From NCBI GenBank assembly GCA_004369085.1, contig ML210269.1:26808-90807 (forward strand): a stretch of 64,000 nt of DNA, in the 5' to 3' direction. The notes beneath the pieces are model-generated. The model saw only the letters and a program-made list of their open reading frames with translations, was not told the origin of the DNA and made no database searches. The stretch is from Coprinopsis marcescibilis (taxonomy: Eukaryota > Basidiomycota > Agaricomycetes > Agaricales > Psathyrellaceae). Shown in pieces: positions 11,829-23,695 of this stretch. The first letter of the stretch is position 1. The number at the start of each line of letters is the position of its first letter. Made by a program: the position numbers and the translations under genes.

Positions 11829-12430
11829 TCAATTGCACAATTCCAGGGTGTCGGAGAGTGAAAAATCAGGTTTTCGCACTAGTTCCAGCAAGGTCTTAAA
11901 CTCCTCCTCCAGCGACTTTGCATTTCTACATTCCAATACCAATTGGCCAGATGAAAGGAGATAGCGTTCGGAAATGGGGAGTCTGGGGAAGGCTGTGAAA
12001 ATTCGTGTTGTCCGAATTGATGTGCTGCTCAGAGTAAGAAGTAGAATTTTGTAAAGCAGGCCGTGTATCCGCCACCAGCCTGAGGATACTGTCACCGCTC
12101 TGGGATGAATCGTTGGAATCGTCTAGGTCTTCGTCCTGAACAAGTTGCTCATGATCCGAAATGGCATCAGATAGATCGAGGGAGAGTCATCTTCTGAGGT
12201 CGTCGTGTCTGGGGAATCTGAGGGAGGCTGTGGAATTTCTTGTTGTCCGTATCGATGAGCTGCTTCAGAAGTAGGTTCCTGTAAAGCGTGCAGCGTTTCC
12301 GCGACCAGGGTACTGTCACCCTGGGATGAATCATCGGAATCATCTCGGAGGCGTTCGTCAGGCAAGCTCCTTTCTGTTCCTCTCTTTTGCAGATGCCCCA
12401 TTTCCAAGCCATACCGCCCACCATCCATGC
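11829..12430 (-). pseudogene. Decayed N-terminal fragment of a second Plavaka transposase
   Basis: A minus frame ends in the block FKTLLELVRKPDFSLSD, nearly identical to FKDLLELLRKPDFSLSD of the transposase at 13.2-17.8 kb. Nucleotide similarity extends upstream through the LANWYWN element, but in another frame, so at least one frameshift separates the two parts. An acidic Ser/Asp-rich frame at 12123-12428 corresponds in position to the linker of the intact protein. The catalytic domain is absent. It is a relic, useful for dating local transposition. Confidence 0.6.
12000..12375. repeat. Imperfect direct duplication inside the Plavaka relic
   Basis: About 12000-12150 and about 12235-12375 share ttgttgtccg, gatg(t/a)gctgct, a tactgtcacc block and gggatgaatc(g/a)t(t/c)ggaatc, in the same order. 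The offset is near 235 bp. Copies differ by small indels, consistent with an older tandem duplication. Confidence 0.65.
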
Positions 12431-12566
12431 ACCCCTGAGCCTAAAACCGACAGGATCTTGAAAAATATGGTGTGGACTCTATGATATTCCTACAAGATGA
12501 GCAAAGCTGCAGGTTTCATTATCGAATCAATTGTTTACACTGTATTTGGGGTTGCGGTTAAACCTA

Positions 12567-13035
12567 TAGTTTGAGAGAGGTAAATTCATGGAGGGGTGCG
12601 TTTTCTTTAGCGGGCGTAGAAAGAGCAAGTCGGAACGTCCGAAAGCAAGGGCTGCGGCGGCAAGTCTGGCCCACAAGTTCGATACCAATGCATGATGATG
12701 ATGATACTTTGAATACCTGAGTAACGAATCGTGGAACCCATGTCACATGATTGTGAGATCCCGTTTTTCAACAATCACTACTGGCCACTGCGGCCCGGTT
12801 CATGGGAGGGTTGTATTTTCAAATTTAGCGGGCCTAGAAAGAGCAAGTTCAAGGAACTTCTAACAGGAAGGGCCCCGGCCGCCGCAAGTCTGGCCCACTT
12901 TAGCGATACCAATGATAATGATCATACTACTAATACAACGACGATACCACGATGGTCACCAATGAACCGTGGATTCCATGTGTGAGATCGCTTTTTTCAA
13001 TGAGCATTAATAATATTGAAGCAGTCACTGCGGCC
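12567..13035. repeat. Two-unit ~230-bp repeat next to the Plavaka stop, possible subterminal repeat
   Basis: Both units contain, in order, ttcatgg(g)agggg-like sequence, tagcggg(c/g)(g/c)tagaaagagcaag, caagtctggcccac, cgataccaatg, a cgtgga...cccatg block, tgtgagatc and finally cactgcggcc (12786 and 13026). The offset is 218-240 bp. The position just beyond the transposase stop, and the CACTG start typical of CACTA-like elements, make a terminal or subterminal repeat plausible. A matching inverted copy at the other end was not found by eye. Confidence 0.6.
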
Positions 13036-13232
13036 GGCCGATTAGTTGACAGGAAATTTCATTCGCTGAAACTTGACTGAAACGATCTTGAATCCACGGA
13101 CAACTTGCTAAATACACTCGTATGTAGTACAAACCAGAATAATCGTGTAACAAGGAACAAACAGAATTTATTGGGAACCTCTGTCGCAAGTTTTGTGTCA
13201 GAATCAAAGATCAAGTGCATACGACTCCTCGC

Positions 13233-16200
13233 TCAATCCTCATCATCAGATCCTGGGTAAGAGCTTGTGTCCGATTCCTCTGCATCGCTCACCACCTCTT
13301 CATGGGTTAAGGGGCCCACCAAGGGACGGCTGGAGCGGACATCGTTGTCGAGACTGAGAGGTCGAGACTGAATATGCTTGCGAATGGCGACGTGACCTAT
13401 TCCTTGGTTTGCTTCATATCGCATGAACATGTCTCGATCCACAAACCTAAGCCGAAAGGTTCAGTGTGCAAGCACAAACGACAAAAGCGGAAACTCACTG
13501 ATTCACGTAGAAACTTCTCCAGTCGGGCTTGCCGTTTGACCAGGAGAAGCTCATTTGATCTCCCTCTGGATGTCGCCCACCTGCAAAGCGCGGGATCAGA
13601 TGTGCTGCCCGAATTACTCGCCGTGGGTCAAGAAACCCGAAGGCATCCTTCCTTGTGACAGGGATGAATCTAACTTGGACCAGTGAATTGGGACGCAGGG
13701 ACTGTTCATCGATCATGTACCATCTGACCCAGAGGTAATCCAGGCGATGGCGGTCATAGCATCGTGCTCCATCCTGTAGTTGACCGACGAACGAGACTTC
13801 AGAATGAAATATCCCGATGACATGTCCGTATTTGGACATGTGTTTGCTCTGGCCCGTTTTGTACCCTTCGTCGATGACCATGATGTTGGACCGCGGAGTG
13901 TCGAGATGTAAGACGTCTGCTTCCCGCCTAATGTCGTATGTGGTGTACTTTACTTGCATGATTTTGTGCGTATATATCCTGTTGTGCTGGAGTACGACGT
14001 TGTGCCACGATTTGTCGTCCTGGTTGATCTCGCGAGAGCCGCAGTAGAGCTCAGGAGCCAACAATTTCTGAACTCGTGGGAGAAGATGAGTCTTGAGCTT
14101 TGAAATGAAGTCCTGAGGATTAAATGTGGACGTTCAAAGCAAAGTCGATGGGTAGAAATCATACAGCAACTTACGACTAATGCAGGGTTCTGGATCGCAT
14201 CAGGTTTGTTGGTAAAGTCCTCGTTCAAATCCTGATGACTTTTGCTTGTTCCGATGTTGTATCGCGTGGAGGACTGTGCGGTCCACCCTGGAGAGCACTC
14301 GGTTCTGAGAGCTTTTTGTAGTATCGCTTCTTCTGAATCCACATTGACTTTGATACGCCTCAGCCGGGCGCGTCTTCGTTCGACACCGGCAATCTGTGGC
14401 CTGAATCTCCTTCTGTCAGTCCGCTTAAACCATGTTTTAGGGCTCCTATGGAGAAGCTCTCCCTATCAAACGTGAGTTACGGCCCTTGAATTGGGGTTCG
14501 AAAGACACTGACTACTTCTGGCGTAAAGGAATCAGTTGTTCCGTATCGCCTGATGTTTGAAACATAGTGGCCCAATGCGTGGTATTTGTAGGTCGATATA
14601 TTCAACTGTTTTGGACGTCGAGATTTCCCCTTAGCGGTAGTAGCTGGCATCTCCTCGGAGCTTCCTTGAACTTGTTCCTGGACGAGGCCGTCCTCCGAGG
14701 TCCAATTCTTCGCATTTCGGCGGGCTCTTGCCTGAGCTTCTTTTGGAAGTTCGACGGTGTTGATGTTGTCGCAAGTATCTTTTTTGAATGTCCGAAACTG
14801 CGAGCTCAGGAGGATCGTGGTTTCTTCTAGCATCTGTAATGTGAGTTCATGGTGTAGGCGAAGCTTGGCCAATGCATGCCATCGACAAAGAAAAAACAAC
14901 AGTGCCATGACTATCTCGTCGTGTGGGTCACCCATCAACGCTTTGAACACTGGAATGGAGCACTGACCAACAATTCAGGTCTGACATACAACAACTATAT
15001 ATTGTGAATTACTTACCTGAAGTAAGTCCTCATAATCTCTGGCTGCCTTGCGTTTCATTTCAGAAGCATTGTCTGAAAATTGTCGGATTGTCGACTCGCC
15101 AAATGGTGGGACTTGACGGAATCTTAAATTATGATAAGCACCTTCAAGCTTCCCCTGGCGAGTACTAGTAGCTCTTACCGCTCATCGAGTTCCGCTGTAG
15201 GGTTTTGGCCTTCCTTCAACGCCAATAGAAGACGCAAAAGGTGTTTAAAGGTATTCTTCCACACACCGAGTTCAAACTCGTGGAGAAGATCAACGACCAA
15301 GCAAGGGAAAATATCGAAATCAAGTTTCTTTAGTCGATGGTGGAAGGAGTTCTGTTGATAGGGAATATGTGAGAACTCTGTAAGACACAGAGGAATCACA
15401 TGTGACATTCGTTACCTGGATTGGTAACATGGACCGTGTTTCAAGATGGCCGCCAACTTTATCTCCGGTCACAGCATACCCTGCCTTCACGTTGCCCAGT
15501 GCCTTTGTAAGCATCTTCTGATGGTGCTTATCATGAAGTCTTGGATTCTCGCGCCGAAACTCGATGTCTTTGGGGGTTCCCATGTTGTGAAGCTCGGTTT
15601 TAGGGGTCAGACATTGGATACAGGGATACTTGCCACCCTGCTTGATAAGCGCGATCATAACCCTAACCGGGAGGGATAAAAATCGCAGTGGTCAGAATGC
15701 AACGCCCGGGAACTCCAAGGGAAAGGGATACATACTTTTCTGGGTAGTCAGCAGAATAGGTGAAGATTCTGGGATAGAAGCGGCGTTCAATGTTGTCATG
15801 ACATACCAGGATGATACCGTCGGTCATTGCCCTGACCAGGTCATCATCGAGAAGTAATGCCCATTGGGCCTGAAACATTTCTCGAGAGCAATGCGTTATG
15901 AGCTCGGCTGGGGGAAGCTTCCCTCCACCCCGACGTCGTAGGTAGTCCTTAAAGTCGTCCGCAAGCTAAGGAAATAAATTAAGTTATGCAAAGACCAAAC
16001 CAAACAACAACAACTGCTCACAGAGTCGAAATAGGCAACGTGCTCACCAAGATGAAGGTTTGGTTTTGCGCGTCTGTACTTGGACTCGTTACCAAAGAAC
16101 ATGTAACAAGGCCACAGTTTAGAGGGACCGAAGTCTGTCAACTTTGTAGCATCAGACCAGAACATCAACGATGCAATGACGCGTTCGCGGTTGCAGCCAG

Positions 16201-17828
16201 GTACAGGGGGGGATGATTGTAGCGCGTGGTGAGCTTCCATAAAGGCCTCGGAGGTATACAGCTCGCCATGGATGCGGAGGGGCGGGATAGCCATGTTCTC
16301 TTGGGTTTGAGCCCACTCCATATAATAAGGTTGGTAATGAAAGCGAGGTCCGTCTATCGTACTTCGAACCTTGTCCCGAAGGATCTCGAGTATGCTGCGG
16401 TGGTGAAGGGTCCCAACGGTCCTGCGCTCGATCCCCGCACCATTCATCGCCTTGTGGAATGGGACTGGAATGGATACATGGGTCGTTCTCCAGCCCGCGT
16501 CATCCATCCATTCGTCGGTGTCTTCATCCTCAGCCTCAGCCTCAGCCTCAGCCTCCTGTTCGTTCGCCCCTGCCTCAACCGTGGCACTCGAATACTTCCC
16601 CAATGCGGAGATGATTCTAGCATAGTCTGCCACCAGTGCGTCAGAGAGAGAAATCCGGCTTTCGTAGCAGTTCCAGCAAATCCTTGAACTCCTTCAGGGA
16701 CTTTTCGTTGCCCCCATTCCAGTACCAATTGGCGAGGCGAAAAGAGCTGACATTTGGGAATGGCTTTAGATGGGTTGTAGTTGACTCGTATGCATGATCT
16801 GGGCACGGAGAAGGGCTTGGAACCGGCTGTTCTTCTGATTGCTGAGAAACTGATTGTGAATTCGGAAAAATGCCCTGCAAAGTGGGCGAAGTACCCTTGT
16901 CGTGAGTGCCGCCGCATGCTTCGTTGGAGTTGTCCACGTCACGTTCCTGAACAAGCTGGTCGGGATCCCGAGTGGGAATCTCCCTCGCAAAGAAACATCG
17001 GCGCAGCCCGAACTTGTTCTTTCTAGAAGCCCACCACTTCAAAGGCTTGCTGTCTCGAGAGGAAGAGCAGCTACCTGAAGCTATATCCCGCAAATGAGCA
17101 TGAATTTGACTCAATAAACACCCCAAACATACCCAGATTGGTCTCGTTCGAGGAACCAGGAGACTCTGTGAGGTTCATCTTAGTGAATACTAATCAAGTT
17201 ACAGGCCTGGCTAACGACCTCACCTGATTGAACTTCAACACCATCGTTCAAGGACCTCAAAGGTTCTGGTTCATCTTCCTCGGAAGGGGCGAGGTCTTCC
17301 ATCCCATTTTCCCGGTACCTTGAGGGAAGCTTCTTATTTCTATTTGACTTTCGCTGGGATATTGCTCGATCATCAATGAGCTCCTCACCCGCTTCTGGAT
17401 CTGCCAGTTCAAGTCCTCCAACTTCCGCCACAGGTTCGGCATCAGGTGCCTATTAGCGGTGATAAACACCAGCAAGGAGTGGTGACTGCAAGAAAGAGAC
17501 GGACCTGTTCAGCCGGGAAATGAGCTTCGTCAAGTCTCGGAGCTCCGATTGGTGGCCCATTCCTTCTATTTCCAAATTTTATTTGTTTTTTTGCGCACGC
17601 CTCCCACACTTCCTTACTTTGGCCCAATAACTCTGATAACGACCGTTTACTTCTGATACAACTCGATCTTTGATGATTGTCAAGCTGGCGAGAATTGTTG
17701 TAAGAGGTTCCGCAGGATTTGCATACAAATGCCGAAGAAATGTTGCTTAGAGATAACGCCAGACGGTTCAGCTGGGACTCTCTAGGCATGGATGATCCTT
17801 TCGGTGGATTAGTCGCAGGTTGGGTCAC
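13233..17828 (-). mobile_element. Plavaka-type (CACTA-like) DNA transposon, transposase gene
   Basis: DDE-type cut-and-paste transposase related to the fungal Plavaka group. Minus-strand exons in order: about 17442-17828 carries an N-terminal C2H2/C2HC finger (CKSCGTSYNNSRQLDNH). About 17180-17431 is a basic/acidic linker. About 16641-17126 holds the NWYWNGGNEKSLKEFKDLL block. About 15896-16633 contains PYYMEW and the SDATKL catalytic-region motif. About 15663-15878 reads RRFYPRIFTYSADYPEK. About 15320-15658 has the CxxC of KYPCIQCL. About 15175-15408 has VVDLLHEFELGVWK. Then come about 15000-15130, 14477-14950, 13950-14342/13495-14064 and 13233-13446. The last intron (13447-13498) has clean GT-AG ends. 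Each exon is open and in family order, so the gene may be intact. A Glu/Ala repeat (EAEAEAEA) lies near 16532-16560. Confidence 0.85.
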
Positions 17829-17847
17829 TCAAGGGCCTTCATTGAAC

Positions 17848-19544
17848 TCACAAGGATTCGGAGTTAGGTCTTCGCGATTGGATTTTTGCCGTACCTTGCG
17901 AATTAAGACTGGGAGTCGATGATGGTTGAGTGACTGTGCTGTTTTCGAAGTTGGGGGGGGGCTGGTTCCCAGCGACTGTGGCAATTTGGGCCGATTTACT
18001 AACGTTGAACATGCACTGTAAAAGGGCAGTGTGTAGTGCTCTCAGGACTGGAAGGCAGTACAAAGTTCGAACAGAGTCCGAGTTGGGGTTGCAACCGAAG
18101 GCCGTCGTCTGGCCAACACTGTAACCCCTGATGTTCGAGTCTCGGTTGAGATCATGCGTGGCACTCGACTTCTTGGCCAAGTCGTCGGCAGTGTACTCCT
18201 GCTGCTACAACCCATGGTGCACTTAGTATTGGACAGTTATTTGGTGCTTTCCTGACCAAACTCTCCTGGATGATCTCGTTGTTGAAAAGGAAGAAGGGTT
18301 TTTGGTTTGAATTTGCATGTACAGAGGGAGTCAGAGAATATAGGGAGCTAGTATGTATGTACATCCGATAACGGTTTCGTAACTGTGAATCACCAGAAGC
18401 TGGCAATAACAGGAGCATGAAGAAATGAGGTACTTGTACCGACGTGACTATGATTAAATGTGAATCCAATAAGACAAGACATGTAGAGACAATAGCAATT
18501 CAAGGAGCACATACTAGAGTCGAAGGCCCAGCCTCGGAGGCCTCGGGTGACAGTCCTGCCAGCCCATCCGTGGCAGCCTCCAGAGTAGCCATCACGTCAG
18601 AGGAGGTGAAACTGATGCCTAACTGAGATGAGGAAGCAAATGATCGTGATGGCGGTCTTGTCGTTGATCCTGAGTGAGCACCCCGGGAGCTCCTCGAAGC
18701 ATTTCGCCGACTGCATAGAATTAGACAATACTCGAGCAAAATGGTCGGCTAATGCTTACGCTTTACCAACTGCGGCGGTCCTAACGAGCTGAATGACATC
18801 AGCTTCGTTTGTCTCTGGGCGGATGAATGGCATAATTTCGGACTGGTACAGCTGGAGATGTTTGTACCTGCAGGGGGACACGGGTTGCAGTGAGTGCCAG
18901 AGCTAGTCAAGTAATATGATGGGACATACTGTTCAGGGTCTTCGGTATTTTCTGCAAGTTCAGCAATAGCAGATTGGACAGTCGAGTGTCGGAAGGCAGG
19001 CCCTGTGTCAGGCTCCTGTAATCTGGGAGGATGTGAACTGCATGTGATGGCTGTAGGTTGTGACATAAAGGGTCAATTAATAGCACTGGCATGGAATGAA
19101 AGGTATTGACTTACTCCGAGATGTCATTGCTGCTGGATAAGCGATCGCACCCGCCTCCGGCTCAGAATCGGACTCTTCAATAGTTTCGGCATCTGAACTT
19201 GAGGATTCGTCGTATGCGAGGACCGCGATGTCCGAATCCCCATCGGAGGTCTCGCCGAACGGGTTCGTTGTCGTTGGCGAATCGGAAGGCTCACTCATTG
19301 CCTGCTGAATCAGCGATTCTCCTGTATTGTGGTAGCTATTGGTGACCAGGGGGGTGGATGCTGGTAGAGGAGAGGTGATAGCGGCAATGTCTTCCGCCGT
19401 GAGGTGGTCGACATAGGTTTCTGGATTTAGGATGACGGTCCCTCCCTCAGCAACGGAATGGTATGAAGGCGCCGGAGAGCTTGCTCTCGACGGTGGATCG
19501 ATTTCCCTCAAGTTCCTGTAACGGGCATCCCATGGACTAATCAA
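17848..19544 (-). CDS. Hypothetical Ser/Asp/Glu-rich protein upstream of the transposase
   Basis: Not recognised. Minus-strand exons can be chained. About 19100-19544 is Ser/Glu/Asp-rich and begins near SPWDARYRNLREIDPPSRAS. About 18903-19070 includes TVQSAIAELAENTEDPEQ. About 18760-18870 reads HLQLYQSEIMPFIRPETNE and VIQLVRTAAVGK. About 18500-18712 is a Ser-rich tail. A possible further exon at 17848-18190 opens EYTADDLAKKSSATHDLNRD. Donors such as GTAAGCATTAG near 18760 support splicing. The 5' end is unclear and may reach about 20.2 kb, where a frame reads EDWSQFTVFDKRKDGRKW. It lies just 5' of the transposase on the same strand, so it may be an accessory ORF of the element or a separate orphan gene. 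Confidence 0.4.
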
Positions 19545-20230
19545 CGATTGGGCCGCCGGGTGACCCTCTTGCCAGTGGGACTGGAGGCCAACAGTTGGGT
19601 CAACCTGCGAATTTCCTACCAGACGCGAACATCAAGAAGGAATCACGGAAAAAAAGGGCGATCCTCACGATCTATTGATGGCTCATCGCGCTGCGGTTCT
19701 GTGTTTTGAAAGTCGAGCCCACCAGAAGCAACTTGGAGCCAGGAATCTTGATCCCCAGCATCTGCTGGGAGAGATGTTAAAATGACGGTTCGGTCGATCA
19801 AAAAAAGAGCCAAGAGTCTCACCAAGTAACCCTCCACTGGTGGGATGGCTGCTTACAGCGCGTGTGCTGGCCGCTTGAGGAACGGGATTCAAGTGTATTT
19901 GGCGGGGTGGAGGTGTGTTTCGATGGAGGGGCATTTGAAGTGATGTGTAGTTGTGGTGGGGATTCGTGGATTCTGAAGAGGAGGGTAGCGAGTCGTGATT
20001 TTGAAAAGGACAAGCAAGTCGTCACGGTCGTGACTCCTAGTGGCAATGCTGCTGCCCGGCAGATCGGTTCGTACATCAATGGTCTCGAGAAGCCATGCCT
20101 TGTGTCGCCCTTGAGCCCACTTCCTTCCATCCTTCCTCTTGTCGAACACTGTGAACTGAGACCAGTCTTCATGCAAGAAGCAGCAATGGTCATGTCCCTG
20201 TCTCCGGTCTCGTCAGTATAAGTTGAAGCT

Positions 20231-21106
20231 CAGCGCTCAGTACATCATGGCACATACCGTGAGGCCTTGACAGCGTGGAAGAGGGCTATGGAAAGTAACG
20301 TAACAAAGACACGAGGCACCCATCCGTCACCTAGGCTCAACCAAGAGGTGGCAAATCGGTTATATGGGGAACTGAATCTGGAGGGCACTGCGCCCAAACA
20401 GTTGGCCCATCGTCGGCTGGCCCTCGGCAGACAATGCTTCTCTGAGAAGGTGAGAGCGTCACCAATGGGTGGCCGGGATTGCGGTGACGCTGGGAAGGCA
20501 CATGGTAGATGAAGGACTGGGAGTGAAGTAATCAGTCAAGACTCCGAGGTCTCGGTGACTCAGGGGCTGTTGGGGGCGGGATGATCACACATTCCGCCCT
20601 TCAAATGCTTCAGCGCCGCTCAGCTTTGCATTGGTCCCGTCGACCAGTGTCGCTACTATTACTAAGCACTCGAATTTTCGAGGCTCTTGGCAGCATGTCT
20701 GTCCAGCATATACTGCTTCTGAGTATATGTATTTAGCTCCACATCCTAGAATCTCCATTGTGACTGGCGGCTGGGTGATACAAAAACGCACGGTGGGCAG
20801 TTCAAGAAGTTCCAAACGGATGATTCTGGGGTGATGCCTAAGCTCTTGTTCCAATGCTGTGAGAGTTCTTGTACATCTCCTCAACCACACATCAATGCCC
20901 TGCCAAAGCGATGCTCAATGCCTGAAACGGCGCCGAGATGCAATGAAAATGCCACTTGAAGTCTGGCACACTCGAGAATTAGCCCCATGCCACGTGACTG
21001 ACCTGACGATGAGATTTCAAATATGTTGAACCTGGACTCAGCTCCGGCCATCTTTGCCCTTCCCCTCACTTGCCGCTCATATTGAGGACATTATCTCAAG
21101 CAACCG
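20231..21106. other. Mostly non-coding; one minus frame of unknown status
   Basis: A minus frame at 20585-20890 (101 codons) reads cleanly (for example TMEILGCGAKYIYSEAVYAG) but has no recognised domain or partner exon. The remainder shows nothing. Confidence 0.3.
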
Positions 21107-22118
21107 ATGGACCCTTCAATTCTCTCACACTGTCCCAATACTTCCGGAAATTCAGAAACACCTCAATTGTCTTCCCTGAAATCGAGTATTTCCGCAGAAA
21201 GTCTTCAAAGTAACGCTTCCTGTCTTGCGAACAGTATGATTTTGGTCCGTATGACCTCCCGATATACAATTATCAAGCACCTACTGAACCTTTGGCAATT
21301 AGACGGCAAGTGGCCAATCTGCTAGCACAACCAAGTCAACCGAACCCCCCACCACTCCCCCAGACATGAATACGGACCTTCCACCAGATACGAGGACAAT
21401 GCTGTTGGAACCGAATCTGGCAGGCAGGCAAGAGGAGCTCTGGCTGGACTCTGAAGACCCGATGACGTCAATTTCTAAATGGAGTCATGGGATCCCAAAG
21501 GGTCCTATCGAAGTGGACGACGACTGGATACGTATCGGGCGAGACCAAGACGAGGGGGTGAATACGTATCGGGCGAGACCAAGACGAGGGGGTGAATACA
21601 ACTGGTGAAAACTCAACCAAAATTTCCGAGGGCTCTTCGTTTTCGCGTCCCCCGACACCTCTGCTTGATGAGGAGCCAGATGACGGGCCAGACAATGCCT
21701 TTCCCCCCCCCCCCCCAATACCCGAAAAGCTTGGCAAGCTCATCGACAGATTGCACAGACAAGGCTTGAAGGATTTGATGCAACGCTACGCCCTTTGCCA
21801 CTCGGCACAAGACACTGCGGAGGTTCTGCTTGATATCGCTGAAAACCAAATGCGCCTTCACTCTACCAGGTTCCAGAACGAGGAACCCATAGCCACAGGG
21901 GAGACAATCATCAGGTGGGCTGATGAACATTGGGACGAGAATGATCCTAGGAGAGAGTACGTGCAAAACGTACAGGCTGTGATGATTCAGGGTGAGTATG
22001 TGTGTTACTTGCATCCTGGGTCTGCTCTGAAGCCCACGTAGAAAGGAATGCACACCGTACCAAACTATTGTTCGACTGGGTGAGGGAAGGCATTCAGTCA
22101 CGTGAGTCGGATTGCTAG
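21107..22118 (+). pseudogene. Orphan gene split by a 34-bp tandem duplication
   Basis: Not recognised. A first exon opens at 21107 (MDPSILSHCPNTSGNSE). After a likely intron ending at the tag before 21303, the frame reads through TKSTEPPTTPPD and DDDWIRIGRDQDEGVN. The second copy of a 34-bp direct repeat then throws it out of frame, to a stop at 21606-21608. Removing one copy restores a single frame continuing into TTGENSTKISEGSS, a poly-Pro patch, and a helical part (LIDRLHRQGLKDLMQRYALC). A final exon from 22042 (RNAHRTKLLFDWVREGIQ) stops at 22116-22118, after an intron with a CAGG|GTGAGT donor. The protein would be Ser/Pro-rich then helical, function unknown. If the duplication is real the gene is broken; if it is an assembly error the gene is intact. 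Confidence 0.55.
21528..21595. repeat. Exact 34-bp tandem duplication
   Basis: Copies 21528-21561 and 21562-21595 are identical, starting atacgtatcgggcgagacc and ending gggggtga. The unit is not a multiple of three, so it shifts the reading frame of the surrounding gene. Confidence 0.95.
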
Positions 22119-22396
22119 GCGCACATGATGATCCCTCTCCTCTATCATCAGGCTGTGGGCACTACTGCCCAGCCCCAACACCTCAACTACCCTATTCTAT
22201 TCATCTGCTACCCTTCGTCGTTGCATTTGATATCGCATCTTCTCATTTTCCTCTACTGCTTCCCCCTCTCCTTAGCTGTCCTTAGATATTTCGTTAACAC
22301 GGACGGGTTCATTGGAAACTCCTTTTTGGAAATGCATATGTATTATGTATGAAGCACACCGAAAGGTAAGTGATTTAACGACAATTAACTCTCAAA

Positions 22397-22998
22397 TCAA
22401 TTGTGATAGTGCTTTTGTATCTCCTTGACCACCTCCTGGTCGCGGTTCGGAGTGGAATCCATACTGAGAAGGAGCTTTGTGAACTGAATTTCATTCAGCC
22501 ACCATTTTCGGTAGCGTTCCTTCTCCTTTTCCACGGTTTCCAATGCTCTTTTGTTCTCCTTTTTAAGGGTTGCCATGGTTTCTTGAGCTTCATCGATTCG
22601 CTGTTCCAGCTCCTCAGAATCATGCTTTGCCGCTTGCACCTCTGCCTTCAACTCGTCAATTTCTTCCGCCTTTGACAGTAGCTTCTTCTTCAAGCGATGC
22701 CCAGAGGCCTCAAGCGAGCTAACCTTTCCTTGTAAATCGCTATGGTGATGGGGCAGAGTGAAAGTGGTGGATGGCTTGGCGTTCGATGCAGTGTTTGTTT
22801 CTGAAATGCATGCGATCAGATTGGCAGTCATCGGGACAATGAAATCATCTCACCGGTGGTGCGGCCGTCGACTGGCATACTCAGGCTATTCTCAGACAAT
22901 ACCTCCAACACCTTTCGAGTTGGGCGACGCTGTCGATCTGACAGTCTAGGAGTAGAGGCCAACTGGACATTGGTAGGTTTAGAGGCGTCCTTGGGCAT
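22397..22998 (-). CDS. Coiled-coil protein, unknown function
   Basis: Two exons. The first starts at 22998 (MPKDASKPTNVQLASTP, basic, Arg-rich) and ends at a GTGAG donor after GRTT. The intron of about 50 nt ends in ttcag, and the second exon resumes ETNTASNAKP. From about residue 65 the protein is a long heptad-like helix (LQGKVSSLEASGHRLKKKLL, EEIDELKAEVQAAK, ELEQRIDEAQETMATLKKEN) and ends QEVVKEIQKHYHN. Length is about 185 residues. No catalytic or membrane motif is visible. A structural or DNA-associated role is possible from the basic N-terminus, but that is a guess. Confidence 0.6.
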
Positions 22999-23695
22999 TT
23001 TTCGAGTCTGAGCTAGAAGAGCTTTGATGTGGACGCGTCGAGTGTTGAGTCTTGGTGGGTAGTGATTTCTTCCGAGGCTCGTGGTGCTCCCTTTTAACAA
23101 CACGTCTTGTGCGGTCTCCGATGAATCTCATAGAAACAGATAGCAACGCTCTGTATCGCCTTTAGCATTGGGTCCAGCCTACAGGGGTTGATTCGGACGA
23201 GGAATAATCAGGGTGCTGCCAACCTTGGCACATTCTACTTACTCAACAGGGAACTCAGTGAACGTCCCAGATCAGCTATCACTGAAAACGGGGATCTCCT
23301 TTGAATTTCCTTATGGATTCGGAAATTCATGGTGAGTTCTGGCCTCGTTGAAATTCGGTTGAGTGGTTGATGATGTTCTCAGCGATGCACCTGACAACCT
23401 CAGGGTATACTATTTTCAAAACGCTCACTCCGAAGCTAATGATGTGTCGGAAATGTATTAGACAATTCCCCAAGCGGAAGGACCCTTAGATCAACACACC
23501 AAATACTACGCCCCGCAGACACTAACTAGGTTATATTTCCGAGTCATACGGGCCCTTGGAACTTCTTGGGAACTTCTTGTCAAGCTACAAAACTCACTGC
23601 GGACTGGGACTCTGGTACGATGTTCACAGTGTGTTGAATTCGCCCGGGTCTCTTGGTCCGATAATTGGATTTCAGGCGTGAATATAGCTCTACTA

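Noticed and set aside
13950..14950. Plus-strand frames as genes inside the transposon
   Set aside because: They are antisense to well-supported transposase exons.
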